In this document: in pieces, positions 8,354 through 16,929 of the stretch | Layout of the letters: the number at the start of each line of letters is the position of its first letter | Numbering within the stretch: the first letter of the stretch is position 1 | Source: Candidatus Methanophagales archaeon | GTDB taxonomy: Archaea; Halobacteriota; Syntropharchaeia; Alkanophagales; Methanospirareceae | Assembly: GCA_028572065.1 (NCBI GenBank) | Contig: JAPVWK010000004.1 | Span: forward strand, 1-38,716 | Length of the DNA: 38,716 nt | Reading direction: 5' to 3' | Made by a program: the position numbers and the translations under genes | The notes under the pieces: model-generated | Databases searched by the model: none | What the model was told of the DNA's origin: nothing | Seen by the model: only the letters and a program-made list of their open reading frames with translations

Positions 8354-11106
8354 AAGCGATAACACTACGGAATTACCGGAAATATAAGAATGCGGAAGTC
8401 GAGTTCCCGGATGGCGTTATAGGTATTATCGGATTGAACGGCGTAGGGAAAACGACTTTAGTAGAAGCGATAGGTTGGGTCCTGTTCGGGCATCACGCAG
8501 CAAGGACGAAGAAGGAGTTCATAAAACGTGAGGGTACGCCACAAAATGAAGCATGCCGTGTAGCCCTGGAGTTCGAGCTGGAAGGTGACAGCTATAAAGT
8601 GTTAAGAGAAATGGCAGGCAAGAATTTAGTGCCAAAAGCAAGCCTTCTTATTAATGGTAAACTACTAACTAACAACGCGGAAGAGGTAACAGGAGTAATA
8701 GAAGATAAAATCGGTATGGATTACCAGTCTTTCTTCACTTCGGTTTTCGCGCGACAGAAAGAGTTGAATGCACTGTCGTCAATGAAAGCAGCGGAACGTA
8801 AAAAGCTCATACTGCGTATGCTTGGTATAGAACGGATAGAAAAGAGCGTACAGACGATAAGGACAGATAAAAGAGACAAAGCAAAGAAGATAGAGGGCAT
8901 AATATCAGCAACCGTAGATAAAGAAGGTACTACGAAGCTAGAAGTGCTTAACACCAAATACGAAGAACAGAGTAAGACGAAAGAGGTGCTTTTGCCTGTT
9001 ATAACGGATATGGAAGCTTCGAAGACGGTGAAAGAAACTGAAACCAAAACCGCCAGGCACGAGCTGGAGACCGCGACACGAAAATACGATATTTACGTGG
9101 AATTGAGCACTAAGTTAGGCGAGAAAAGACGCGACTTAGAGAATACGAGGAAGAGGTGCGATGAAAAAGAAAGAGAGCTTACGGATTTGCTTGCTAAGAC
9201 TAATAGGCTTGTTGCGATAGAGAACAAAGAAGAGCAGTATTTCGCGGCACGGGCTAAAAAGGAGGAGCTGGTGGCGCTACGTGAGAACTATCGGCGTAAA
9301 AAAGAGCTGTTGACGCGAAAGGAGAATACAACCGCGGAGATACGGAACCGAGAAGAAGTGCTAAAAGGGTTGAAAACGGAAATATCGGAGTTCGCAGGTC
9401 TCGAAGCTGCGATTGAATCGCAAGTGCATCAAAAGGAAGAACTGGAGGTTATACGTGCTAAATATCAGCAAAAGGAAGAGCTACAGAGAAGAAAACAGAG
9501 GACGATACAGGAACTAGGTGTAAGAGAAGAGAACGCAACGAGTTTGAGAGCCGAGCGCAAAGAGTTTGAAGGTCTCAAGGAACGGTTGGATGATGTGCGG
9601 GGTAGGATAGAAGCGTTAAGAAAACAAAAGGAGCACCTGCATTCGTCACTTGGCGCACTTAAATCTACGGCGTTACAAACGAAGCAGGAGATAATGGAGC
9701 GCATAGCGAAGAAGAAGCAGATAGTGGAGTTAGGTCCTGATGGGGAATGCCCGATGTGCGAACGGCAATTGGAAACGCACTACGAGGTGTTGATAAAGAA
9801 GTTGCGTGATGAGATAGTAGCCAAGAAGGAGATATATCATTCGGGTGTTCGCGAATACAAAACTAAGAAAGACGAACTGGCGTCTAAGGAGAAAGAAGAG
9901 AGTTCAGCAATAATTGAGGACAAGGACCTGGAGAAACGGCTAACGAAAAAGCGTGCTTTGGACGTGAAGATAGAGACAGAAGGAAAAGAATTACGAGGCA
10001 GGAAAGCAGAGTTAAATGCTTTATTAGCAGAGTTAAAAGTTTTTGAATGTATCGAATTTGACGAAAACGTATATAAAACAGTTATTTCAAAGCTAAACGA
10101 GCTTGAGAAACGAGTTATGCAGCGGAAAGAGTTAGAGGTGAAGATAAAGCAAGAAGAGCGTGAATTGAATCGCTGGAATAAAGAGTTGGAATCGGTAATA
10201 ACCGATTTGGCGCCTATCATGAATGTAGAGTTTGATGAGAACGCATACAAAGACGTTGTTTCTGTATTAAAACGGCTTGAAGTGGTATATCGAGATATAG
10301 TGGGGTTACGTGCGGAAATAACGAGGACGGCCGCGGTTAAGAATGACGTTCAGCGGTTAAGCGACTTGGGACGCGAAGTTGTAGAGGGTATAACTGCGTT
10401 GCAACGGCAGATAGGCGATTTAGCGTTTGATAAGATGGCGTATGTAGCACAGAAGACCGGATATGAACGTAAGCACGAGGAATTGAGCCAGATGAAGCTG
10501 AAGCTATTGGAAAAGCGGAACGAATTCGAGAACGTCTGCAAGGACATAGAGCATGTGCTGGCGGAGATAACGGAGCAGAAACGGTTAATAGCCGAGAAAG
10601 AGGATGAAGAGACGGCGATTATGTATCTGAATTTGCTGGAGAAGATAATGAACGACTTCAAGGTGTATATGGTGGGTATGATTCGGCCGATGCTTTCTGA
10701 TTCCGCATCGGATATGCTAAGGATGTTAACGGATGGCAAATACAATAAGCTTGAGCTGGATGAGAATTATGATGTGTTTATTTACGATGATGGGACGCCG
10801 TACGAAATAAACAGGTTTTCGGGTGGTGAGGAGGACTTAGCGAATTTGTGTTTGAGGTTGGCGATTTCTGCGGTTGTCACGGAAAGAAGCGCGATTCAAA
10901 CGAATTTTATTATTCTGGATGAGATTTTCGGGTCGCAGGACGCGCTTCGGAAGCGGAATATAATTACGGCGTTGAATGAGCTGTCGAAGAAGTTCCGGCA
11001 GATATTTTTGATTACGCACATAGAAGACGTGAAGGATTATATGGAGTACGTGTTGAGGGTGACGGAGGATGAGGAAGGGGTGAGTTGGGTTCGGATGGAG
11101 GGGTAG
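8344..11106 (+). CDS. rad50: DNA double-strand break repair ATPase Rad50
   Basis: SMC-like ATPase of 920 residues that works with Mre11 in DNA end processing. Residues 1-170 hold the N-terminal ATPase lobe (FPDGVIGIIGLNGVGKTTL, Walker A near 30-39). Long coiled coils rich in Lys/Glu flank a zinc hook CPMC (C469, C472). The C-terminal lobe carries the ABC signature FSGGEED (from 825), Walker B FIILDE (D859, E860) and the D-loop FGSQD. Length and order match archaeal Rad50. The usual neighbour mre11 is not visible upstream or downstream. The last codons double as the ribosome-binding site (GGAGGGG) of the following gene, which begins two bases after the stop. A decayed copy of the last 110 or so bases lies at 12327-12460. 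Confidence 0.96.
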   Translation: MLLKAITLRNYRKYKNAEVEFPDGVIGIIGLNGVGKTTLVEAIGWVLFGHHAARTKKEFIKREGTPQNEACRVALEFELEGDSYKVLREMAGKNLVPKASLLINGKLLTNNAEEVTGVIEDKIGMDYQSFFTSVFARQKELNALSSMKAAERKKLILRMLGIERIEKSVQTIRTDKRDKAKKIEGIISATVDKEGTTKLEVLNTKYEEQSKTKEVLLPVITDMEASKTVKETETKTARHELETATRKYDIYVELSTKLGEKRRDLENTRKRCDEKERELTDLLAKTNRLVAIENKEEQYFAARAKKEELVALRENYRRKKELLTRKENTTAEIRNREEVLKGLKTEISEFAGLEAAIESQVHQKEELEVIRAKYQQKEELQRRKQRTIQELGVREENATSLRAERKEFEGLKERLDDVRGRIEALRKQKEHLHSSLGALKSTALQTKQEIMERIAKKKQIVELGPDGECPMCERQLETHYEVLIKKLRDEIVAKKEIYHSGVREYKTKKDELASKEKEESSAIIEDKDLEKRLTKKRALDVKIETEGKELRGRKAELNALLAELKVFECIEFDENVYKTVISKLNELEKRVMQRKELEVKIKQEERELNRWNKELESVITDLAPIMNVEFDENAYKDVVSVLKRLEVVYRDIVGLRAEITRTAAVKNDVQRLSDLGREVVEGITALQRQIGDLAFDKMAYVAQKTGYERKHEELSQMKLKLLEKRNEFENVCKDIEHVLAEITEQKRLIAEKEDEETAIMYLNLLEKIMNDFKVYMVGMIRPMLSDSASDMLRMLTDGKYNKLELDENYDVFIYDDGTPYEINRFSGGEEDLANLCLRLAISAVVTERSAIQTNFIILDEIFGSQDALRKRNIITALNELSKKFRQIFLITHIEDVKDYMEYVLRVTEDEEGVSWVRMEG

Positions 11107-11108
11107 GC

Positions 11109-12269
11109 GTGCAATGTGAATATAAGAAATGGGATGGAAGTAGATGCCATAGAGAAGCTCTTCATAACTCAGAAAAGGGGTTTTGCCTTCTTCATGAGGA
11201 ATGGGATTATAAATGTGCAAACGATACACTGAGTGAGTTTTATAGAGAAATAGGAGAAGGAATATCGGATTTTGAAGGATGTATTCTCCCGGAGATTGAT
11301 CTTTCCGGAAGGAGACTTAAAGGGGATTTAAACTTCAAAAAGACAAAAATAGGAGGTAATGTTAACTTTGCTAATGCCGAGATAGATGGGGAAATCAACT
11401 TTGCTAATGCCGAGATAGAGGGGAGATTTAGATTTAGAAAGGTGATAATAAACGGAGGTGTTATTTTTATAAACACAACCATAGGATTAAATGTTTCATT
11501 TGAAAGGGCAAGAATAAATGGATATATTTTCTTAAAAGAAGCGACAATAGGTAAATCAATGATAAGAGCATCCTACGCTGTTTCTTTTAAAAAAGCAATA
11601 ATAAGTGAGGTCATGTTTTCTGGAGCAATAATAGAAGGCAGTGTCCTTTTTGAAAAAGCAACAATAAAACGGTATTTGGATTTTTCCAATGCAAATATTT
11701 ATGACCTCTCATTTAAAGATGCAAAATTTCATAAAATAAAAGCACAAGAAATAGCTTGCCGAGAAGCAAAAATAACAAATGAGAGGAGAGGCAATCGAGC
11801 ATTAGCTGATTACCATTTCTATCGAGAAATGGTAGCAAAAAGAAAACAAAAGTATAAAATGTTCTCTTTAAACCCGTTCTTAAAGCTAATACGTAAATTG
11901 AGATTAAAGAAGCTAGAGGATAAACATAAAGAATTTCTTGAGAAAGAAAGACGTATAGATTGGGGATTTTTAGAGCTTCCTATCCAATATATCTTTGGCT
12001 ATGGTGTTCATCCTTGGCGGGTTATAACAACCTGGCTCGTAACCGTTTTTGTCCTCGCATTTGTATATTGGCTTGGACATGGAGTAGAAGCAGCAGATTC
12101 TTTTTGGGAATGCCTATACTTCAGCGTAGTAACAGCAGCTACGCCTGGATACGGCGGTTATCACCCAAACCCTGGATGTTATCAAGGCTTGGCAAGTTTT
12201 GAAGCTATATTCGGAACTTTCATGTGGGCTGCTTTTATTGCAACATTCGCACGGAAATATATGCGGTAA
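11109..12269 (+). CDS. pentapeptide-repeat protein fused to a two-helix potassium-channel-like pore
   Basis: A 386-residue protein in three parts. The N terminus has a C-x9-C-x12-C-x2-H pattern (C3, C13, C26, H29) that may bind a metal. About residues 55-215 are degenerate pentapeptide-type repeats (NVNFANAEIDGEINFANAEI) expected to fold as a right-handed beta-helix. After a charged linker, about 295-386 form a two-helix ion-channel module (WRVITTWLVTVFVLAFVYWL, pore loop VVTAATPGYGGY, then IFGTFMWAAFIATFA). The TPGYG segment resembles the TVGYG potassium filter. I chose GTG at 11109: GGAGGGG sits about five bases upstream inside rad50, giving a two-base gap and probable co-translation. A TTG 24 bases earlier would lack a ribosome-binding site. 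Its role is unknown; gated ion flux sensed by the helix or metal site is speculation. Confidence 0.85.
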   Translation: MQCEYKKWDGSRCHREALHNSEKGFCLLHEEWDYKCANDTLSEFYREIGEGISDFEGCILPEIDLSGRRLKGDLNFKKTKIGGNVNFANAEIDGEINFANAEIEGRFRFRKVIINGGVIFINTTIGLNVSFERARINGYIFLKEATIGKSMIRASYAVSFKKAIISEVMFSGAIIEGSVLFEKATIKRYLDFSNANIYDLSFKDAKFHKIKAQEIACREAKITNERRGNRALADYHFYREMVAKRKQKYKMFSLNPFLKLIRKLRLKKLEDKHKEFLEKERRIDWGFLELPIQYIFGYGVHPWRVITTWLVTVFVLAFVYWLGHGVEAADSFWECLYFSVVTAATPGYGGYHPNPGCYQGLASFEAIFGTFMWAAFIATFARKYMR

Positions 12270-12326
12270 TGGGAATTACATTAGGAGAAAGTGGGGATTT
12301 TGATCGGATGAGTTACAGGGTGCTGT

Positions 12327-12460
12327 AAAGCGGCAGATATTTTTTATTACGCATTTAGAGGATGTGAATGATATTATAAGGGATATGTGTGGAAGGTGAC
12401 GGAGGATGAGGAAGGGGTGAGTTGGGTGCGGATGGAGGGTTAGGCGTGTAATGCGAATAC
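12327..12460 (+). pseudogene. decayed copy of the rad50 3' end and following gene start
   Basis: About 130 bases match 10993-11125. The copy encodes KRQIFFITHLEDVNDII, then after a one-base frameshift KVTEDEEGVSWVRMEG and a stop, paralogous to the Rad50 C terminus. It continues into the region that precedes the channel gene (TAGGCGTGTAATGCGAATAC against TAGGCGTGCAATGTGAATAT). Similarity stops near 12461. Third-position differences in the first half show it is an old or diverged copy rather than an assembly duplicate. Confidence 0.85.
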
Positions 12461-12532
12461 AACGTTTTCAAAGGATGATGGAAATGTGATGGTGGAGATA
12501 ATGAGCATTTTTGTACAATAGTCTTTTAGAGA

Positions 12533-12802
12533 ATGCCGAGTAATAAGAGGTTAAATGGGAGAGACACACACACAACTTTAATGTTGAGGAAAGGACTTGC
12601 AGAACGACTCTTCACTATTGCAGAGCGAGAAGGAATGAGCGCAGAAGATTTTTTAAGCCGTGCTCTTGAGCCTTACACGGGGAAGCTCCGCAGTGCGGCT
12701 GAGGTTCTTGAGTTTGCAAAACAGCAGACAGGTAGAACACCAAAACTTTTGAAGAGCCCCCTTGAGGTCTTTAGGATGGGCTACAAGGAGAACGGGACTT
12801 GA
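12533..12802 (+). CDS. putative VapB-like antitoxin
   Basis: An 89-residue protein with a basic N terminus followed by a helical core (LMLRKGLAERLFTIAEREGMSAEDFLSRALEPY) resembling ribbon-helix-helix type antitoxins, and a C-terminal tail that would wrap a PIN toxin. Its stop overlaps the beginning of a broken PIN-domain reading frame, the standard antitoxin-toxin order. The ribosome-binding site before the ATG at 12533 is weak, so an internal start is possible. Family assignment rests on pattern and context. It is intact while the toxin is not. Confidence 0.65.
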   Translation: MPSNKRLNGRDTHTTLMLRKGLAERLFTIAEREGMSAEDFLSRALEPYTGKLRSAAEVLEFAKQQTGRTPKLLKSPLEVFRMGYKENGT

Positions 12803-13114
12803 ACCGCTTGCCCTTGACACATCTATCCTCGTGGCCTTTTCTCTCGAAGAGGAAGGGTTACATGAGAAAGCATTTACGCTTGTAGATTCGACTTTTGTGG
12901 GGTTTTTTGCGTGCATTTCTGCTGTAAACGTTGCTGAACTCGGTTACGTACTCGAGCGTGTGACAGAAGACAAAGAGTTCGCACTGTGACAATGCCACGC
13001 TTGCTGCTGCAACCCACCAAAGCTGCAAGGCACTTCTTCACAAGAGAAAATGAAATTGTGGCAAAGGCAATGCGGTTATCCGGTCCCGAGTTTATGTTCC
13101 TTGAAGAACTCTAA
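12762..13114 (+). pseudogene. decayed PIN-domain toxin (VapC-like)
   Basis: The first piece (frame of 12762) reads LALDTSILVAFSLEEEGLHE and continues through ISAVNVAELGYVLE, a PIN-domain N terminus with its first catalytic Asp. It stops at 12989. A second frame from 12988 gives DNATLAAATHQSCKALL. A third frame gives FTRENEIVAKAMRLSG and ends at 13114. Together these form the ends of a VapC with two frameshifts and roughly 30 central residues missing, so no active nuclease is expected. Confidence 0.75.
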
Positions 13115-13163
13115 AATAGTCGGCGATACGTTTAGTAAGCTATAAACAAAAGCTCCAGCACTA

Positions 13164-15278
13164 TTAGCCTTTCGGTTTCTTCAACCGCTTCAGAAGCTTC
13201 TCACCCGTTTCCGGTACACGCTTAATCGCCTCTAAAAACTCACTCTTCACTTTGTCGCCCAGATCTTTCATTTTATCCGTTATCTCTTCTGATTTTTCTT
13301 TTATTTGCTCCTCCGTTAGGTTTCCCATAGGGATGTCAACAATAATTTTTGGTGAAATAGGTGAAATGGAAGAAATAAGTGGCGCCTGGAATTCTATTCG
13401 ATACCTTGCATTCGCTACATCCTTTTGCAGCAGAATATTTTTTGTCTCATAGATTTTCTCTAAAATCTCCCTGTGTTCCACGCTAAGTTTCTCGAACCCT
13501 GTTGAGATTATCGCATTTGTTTCAGCAAGTCCACCCCGCATTTCAGCAAATCCCGCTCTCGACTCACTTCTCATCTCTCTTATTTCTCTTATCAATGTAA
13601 TATTTTCAATTTCACAGGTTGAGATACCATTCATTATTCTTATGACGGGACCGAGTCGTGACCAATATTTTTTTAGTATCTCCACTGCCTTCTGTTTTTT
13701 ATTTGGTAAATGTTCTATTATTCCTATTTCTTCTTTTGTCGAGTTTATAACGTCTACTATATCCACAATTGCCGTCTTTCCTTTGGCGAAATTAACGGAT
13801 TCAAACGCTTCTTCCACTTCTTTTGAATCACCAAGCAATTTAGTAAGTTCTGCTTTAACCACTCCCAAATCCGTGTTCTCATCAATGCCCCTCATAGAGC
13901 TAATAAACTCGCTTAAGATTGCAAAAGAAGAAATTCTAGCACCAAATATCGTTCTCTCAGGGTCAATTAATCCCTCAACCTCAGGAGGATTTTTTAATGC
14001 GTTTTCAATCTGTTTTAACGCTTCTATTGGATCAGGGATGTTTAAAGCGTTATCTAAATCCTCATCAAGATAAGAGAATTTTATAGAAGCGGCAAATGAA
14101 AGAGATAAAGGGTCATTGATTTTCTCAAATATTCCTTTTGCTTCGTTCATGCGTTCTCTAAAATCATCCCAATCCTTCATGTTCAACTCCTTCCTTGCCT
14201 TTGCCCATTCCATAAACCCAAGCATCCTTTCTTTATCGTTTCCTTCAAAAAGGTCTCTTGCTTGCTTAAAATCTTCAATCGCTTTGTCTAAATCTTCATT
14301 TGTTTGAAGCTGAGTAATTCCACGATTTGCATAAGCATGAGGATGTGTTGGATTGAGTGCTATTGCCTTGTTGTAATCTCCTATCGCTTTCTCCTGCTCC
14401 TTTAATTTACCATAAGCAGTTCCTCTGTTGTTGTAAGCATGAGCATATGTTGGATTGAGTGCTATTGCCTTGTCGAAATCTTCAATCGCTTTCTCCTGCT
14501 CCTTTAATTCATGATAAACGGTTCCTCTGTTGTTATAAGCCTGAGCATATGTTGGATTAAGTTCTATTGCCTTGTTGTAATCTCCTATCGCTTCATCATA
14601 CTGCTTTAATTCACCATAAGTATTTCCTCTGTTGATGTAAGCCAGAGCATATATAGGATTAAGTTCTATTGCCTTGTTGTAATCTCCTATCGCTTCATCA
14701 TACTGCTTTAATCCACCATAAGCAGTTCCTCTGTTGTTGTAAACCAGAGTAAGATTTGGATTGAGTTTTATTGCCTTCTTGTAATCTTCAATCGCTTTCT
14801 TATGCTCCTTTAATCCATCATAAGCAGTTCCTCTGTTGTTGTAAGCCTGTGCATCGTTTGGATTGAGCTCTATTGCCTTGTTATAGTCTTTGATCGCTTT
14901 CTCATACTGTTTTAATCCACCATAAGCAAGTCCACGGTTATAGTAAGCCTGAGAAACGTTTGGATTGAGTTCTATTGCCTTGTTGTAATCTTCAATCGCT
15001 TTCTCATGCTCCTTTAATTCGCTATAAGCATTTCCTCGTTTGATATAAGCCACTGCTAAGTTTTCCCGTGCTCCTTCCGTGATTTCGTTATTTTCGCTAA
15101 TTTTTACAGCAAACTCTAAATAAGAAATGGAAAGTTTATAATTTCCAATACTACCAAAATAGATTCCCTCATTTATTAAAATTCCAGCAGTGATACCTTT
15201 ATCTTCTTTTATTAATTCGTATGCCTTTTCTTTATCGCCTCGGTGCAGTAAACCTTTCAAGTCGTCAAGATTCGTCAT
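13164..15278 (-). CDS. tetratricopeptide repeat protein (eight TPRs)
   Basis: A 704-residue protein with eight consecutive 34-residue TPR units at residues 74-345, each of the AYNNRGTAYGGLKQYDEAIG / DYNKAIELNP type, preceded by a short helical N-terminal region. About 346-700 is helical and not recognised. It contains a segment with repeated Ile and Glu (TLIREIREMRSESRAGFAEM) likely to form a coiled coil. The C terminus is Lys-rich and charged. No signal peptide is present, so it is probably a cytoplasmic scaffold for protein-protein contacts. No ribosome-binding site precedes the ATG, so the message may be leaderless; an AT-rich TTATTAATAA lies upstream. The gene sits inside what looks like a disrupted second copy of the neighbouring rad50-channel junction. 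Confidence 0.9.
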   Translation of the reverse strand: MTNLDDLKGLLHRGDKEKAYELIKEDKGITAGILINEGIYFGSIGNYKLSISYLEFAVKISENNEITEGARENLAVAYIKRGNAYSELKEHEKAIEDYNKAIELNPNVSQAYYNRGLAYGGLKQYEKAIKDYNKAIELNPNDAQAYNNRGTAYDGLKEHKKAIEDYKKAIKLNPNLTLVYNNRGTAYGGLKQYDEAIGDYNKAIELNPIYALAYINRGNTYGELKQYDEAIGDYNKAIELNPTYAQAYNNRGTVYHELKEQEKAIEDFDKAIALNPTYAHAYNNRGTAYGKLKEQEKAIGDYNKAIALNPTHPHAYANRGITQLQTNEDLDKAIEDFKQARDLFEGNDKERMLGFMEWAKARKELNMKDWDDFRERMNEAKGIFEKINDPLSLSFAASIKFSYLDEDLDNALNIPDPIEALKQIENALKNPPEVEGLIDPERTIFGARISSFAILSEFISSMRGIDENTDLGVVKAELTKLLGDSKEVEEAFESVNFAKGKTAIVDIVDVINSTKEEIGIIEHLPNKKQKAVEILKKYWSRLGPVIRIMNGISTCEIENITLIREIREMRSESRAGFAEMRGGLAETNAIISTGFEKLSVEHREILEKIYETKNILLQKDVANARYRIEFQAPLISSISPISPKIIVDIPMGNLTEEQIKEKSEEITDKMKDLGDKVKSEFLEAIKRVPETGEKLLKRLKKPKG
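14244..15059 (-). repeat. eight tandem 102-bp repeats (TPR units)
   Basis: Eight in-frame 102-base units encode the TPRs at residues 74-345 of the protein. Several units differ at only a few bases (for example those ending GAACTTAATCC and GCACTCAATCC in coding sense), indicating recent unit duplication. Confidence 0.9.
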
Positions 15279-15594
15279 GTTATTTTATCCATATACCTCT
15301 AATTATTAATAAGTTCGCTATATGTCCTAGAGGCTTATTTAGAACTGTTTCTGATCCAACATCACCCTGCTTCTGACGCATCGAAGCTATATTCGGAACT
15401 TTCATGTGGGCTGCGTTTATTGCAACATTCGCACGGAAATATATGCGGTAGTATTGTTTAAGCGAGATACAATTATATTTTTAAACGTTAAGCGTAGGAT
15501 AAAAGCAGCAGAACACAACCGCGAAGAATGACCGAATAAAAAGGGCGTTGGAACGCAGAGTAAAAGATTTCAAGGAGCGGACAGACACTTAAAA
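15279..15594. other. intergenic region upstream of TPR gene
   Basis: No intact gene. The region holds the probable promoter of the minus-strand TPR gene (AT-rich stretch near 15285-15312) and the channel-gene tail at 15383-15450. A plus-strand frame, without a start, reads NDRIKRALERRVKDFKERTD and ends at a TAA just before the next gene; it may be a gene remnant. Confidence 0.5.
15383..15450 (+). pseudogene. fragment identical to the 3' end of the channel fusion gene
   Basis: The 68 bases match 12201-12268, the last 22 or so codons of the pentapeptide-channel gene, with one mismatch (GCG for GCT). Only the tail is present and the sequence before it is unrelated. This is a recent duplicate fragment. 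With the rad50-tail copy at 12327-12460 it brackets the antitoxin and TPR genes. Confidence 0.9.
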
Positions 15595-15861
15595 ATGAAT
15601 AAAAAAAGAAAGAGGATTTTGAAAAGGTTAAACAGGCAACTGAAGAACATAGATGCTAGCTTAAATGTGATACGAGCCGTAAAGGATGATTTAGAAGAGA
15701 TTACAAAGGAAGCAGAAGAAAAAGAGGAATTAACAGGCGCGAAAGAATTTGATGACATTTTAAAGGATGCAAAAAAGAGTAAAGAAAAGGCTATCCAGCA
15801 AGAAGAGGAAACACTGAAACTCAAAGAAGAAGCTTTGAAACTGAAAAAGGAATTAGAGTAA
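15595..15861 (+). CDS. small coiled-coil protein
   Basis: An 88-residue, highly charged protein that is nearly all Lys, Glu, Leu and Ile and is predicted to be a continuous helix (from MNKKRKRILKRLNRQ to LKLKEEALKLKKELE) with clear heptad spacing in its second half. An in-frame stop lies two codons before the ATG, so the start is unambiguous. AAGGAG lies about 17 bases upstream, rather far for a ribosome-binding site. No family is recognised. The antisense strand is also open over this stretch, but its Ser/Phe-rich product is typical of a shadow frame. Confidence 0.5.
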   Translation: MNKKRKRILKRLNRQLKNIDASLNVIRAVKDDLEEITKEAEEKEELTGAKEFDDILKDAKKSKEKAIQQEEETLKLKEEALKLKKELE

Positions 15862-15930
15862 AGAATATACACGTGGGAACTCACAAATAATAATTTACCA
15901 GAACTGTATCATTTTCCAATGATTTTCAAG

Positions 15931-15953
15931 CCGATTAACGCTGATTAACGCAG
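15931..15953 (+). repeat. short GATTAACGC-type tandem motif
   Basis: Two adjacent 10-base units (CCGATTAACG, CTGATTAACG) plus CAG resemble the arms of the hairpin elements at 22845-22959 and 32611-32687. No inverted partner is seen here. Confidence 0.4.
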
Positions 15954-15989
15954 AATTGAATCGGTGGCAGTTAGAGTGTATCTACCCTA

Positions 15990-16019
15990 AAAAATAGAAC
16001 AAGGGGTTTTAATCCCCTT
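15990..16019 (-). terminator. terminator after cassette copy 1
   Basis: On the minus strand, AAGGGG and CCCCTT pair around a seven-base AT loop (16001-16019), followed by a T-rich tract (15990-15996). It lies just downstream of the small secreted-protein gene. An equivalent structure follows cassette copy 2. Confidence 0.6.
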
Positions 16020-16037
16020 AATCACATGCTTTCTCGT

Positions 16038-16913
16038 TTATTCCAACAGTATCGCCGGTAGCCAATCGTAATATCTATTCCCATTCGCATCCACGAACTC
16101 CGTGCAGTTAATTGTACCATTTGCATTCGTAAGCGTTGGCTTGTGTATAACCTGCGGATACGAGCCTGTACGAATAGAGAAGTTATATTGTTCGTCTGCC
16201 ACCAAAGTAAACGGTACCGAGAAGTTGATATACGACCACTCTGCTTCTTGATAGCCCGACCAACTTCCTTCTGCGACTGTGCCGGACACGTTCCAGAGTA
16301 GTACGTGCTCCGAATGCCCGCCTGTGCCTGCACAGGGATACGTGTACAGTTTGTTTACCGTAATCGTTTGTGTTGGCGTGAATGTACCGTTGTGCGTGCC
16401 TGAGATGCTGGGATATGTTCCGGAGCCTGTGTCGAATTTGATTTTTGGTGTTGGCGTCAATGTTGCATGTACGTGAGATGTTCCACCTGCCGTTACCTCT
16501 ACCGAGGTTGACCAATCCTGATAACCAGCAAGAGTGAACTTAATCGTATGGGTACCGGGGGACGTTGTAATCGTGGTTGGTGTTGTTGACATAGGACCAA
16601 CAGCCCTTTCGCCATCTAATTCTATCGCGGCACCAGAAGGTGACGAAGTTATGTGGATAGTGCCGGTTGTAGGTGGTGTATCCACAGAAACCGCCCCGTA
16701 CCAGTATCCTGCACCCATACGGTAGTTACTGCTCTCAGAATACCCGATAACCTGCCCGGTGGTGCTTCTCTGTACGTAGCTGGCAGAATCCATCTGACCA
16801 CCACCACCGCTTAGAACGTGCCAGCTCAGGTCGTAGTTCGTGGATACCTGTGCATATGCGTTGCTCGTGAGACAGAGCAGCCCTACAAGTACCACTACGA
16901 TTTGTTTGTTCAT
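16038..16913 (-). CDS. small secreted protein with PEGA domain (cassette copy 1)
   Basis: A 291-residue exported protein. Residues 1-21 are a signal peptide ending SNAYA. Residues 22-76 form a module (YDLSWHVLSGGGG, VQRSTTGQVIG, NYRMGAGYWYG) resembling a short repeat found in bacterial secreted proteins. A PEGA domain spans about 84-153 (SSPSGAAIELDG, GTHTIKFTLAGYQDW). The C-terminal 131-residue domain (158-291) starts FDTGSGTYPSISGTHNGT and contains YPCAGTGGHSE. The same domain ends the proteins at 19902 and 24528. The gene starts 16 bases after the large repeat protein stops and GGGAAAAGGGAAA precedes the ATG, so the pair is an operon. The paralogue at 19902 lacks the PEGA domain. Adhesion or surface binding is inferred only from architecture. 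Confidence 0.85.
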   Translation of the reverse strand: MNKQIVVVLVGLLCLTSNAYAQVSTNYDLSWHVLSGGGGQMDSASYVQRSTTGQVIGYSESSNYRMGAGYWYGAVSVDTPPTTGTIHITSSPSGAAIELDGERAVGPMSTTPTTITTSPGTHTIKFTLAGYQDWSTSVEVTAGGTSHVHATLTPTPKIKFDTGSGTYPSISGTHNGTFTPTQTITVNKLYTYPCAGTGGHSEHVLLWNVSGTVAEGSWSGYQEAEWSYINFSVPFTLVADEQYNFSIRTGSYPQVIHKPTLTNANGTINCTEFVDANGNRYYDWLPAILLE

Positions 16914-16929
16914 TTTCCCTTTTCCCGTG

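Noticed and set aside
12327-15450. Transposon or insertion sequence spanning the disrupted region
   Set aside because: No transposase, terminal inverted repeats or target duplications were seen at the breakpoints near 12461 and 15382; the structure is explained by duplicated gene ends only.
15570-15884. 104-codon minus-strand reading frame
   Set aside because: It is antisense to the charged coiled-coil gene and is almost only Ser, Phe and Leu, typical of the reverse of Lys/Glu codons.
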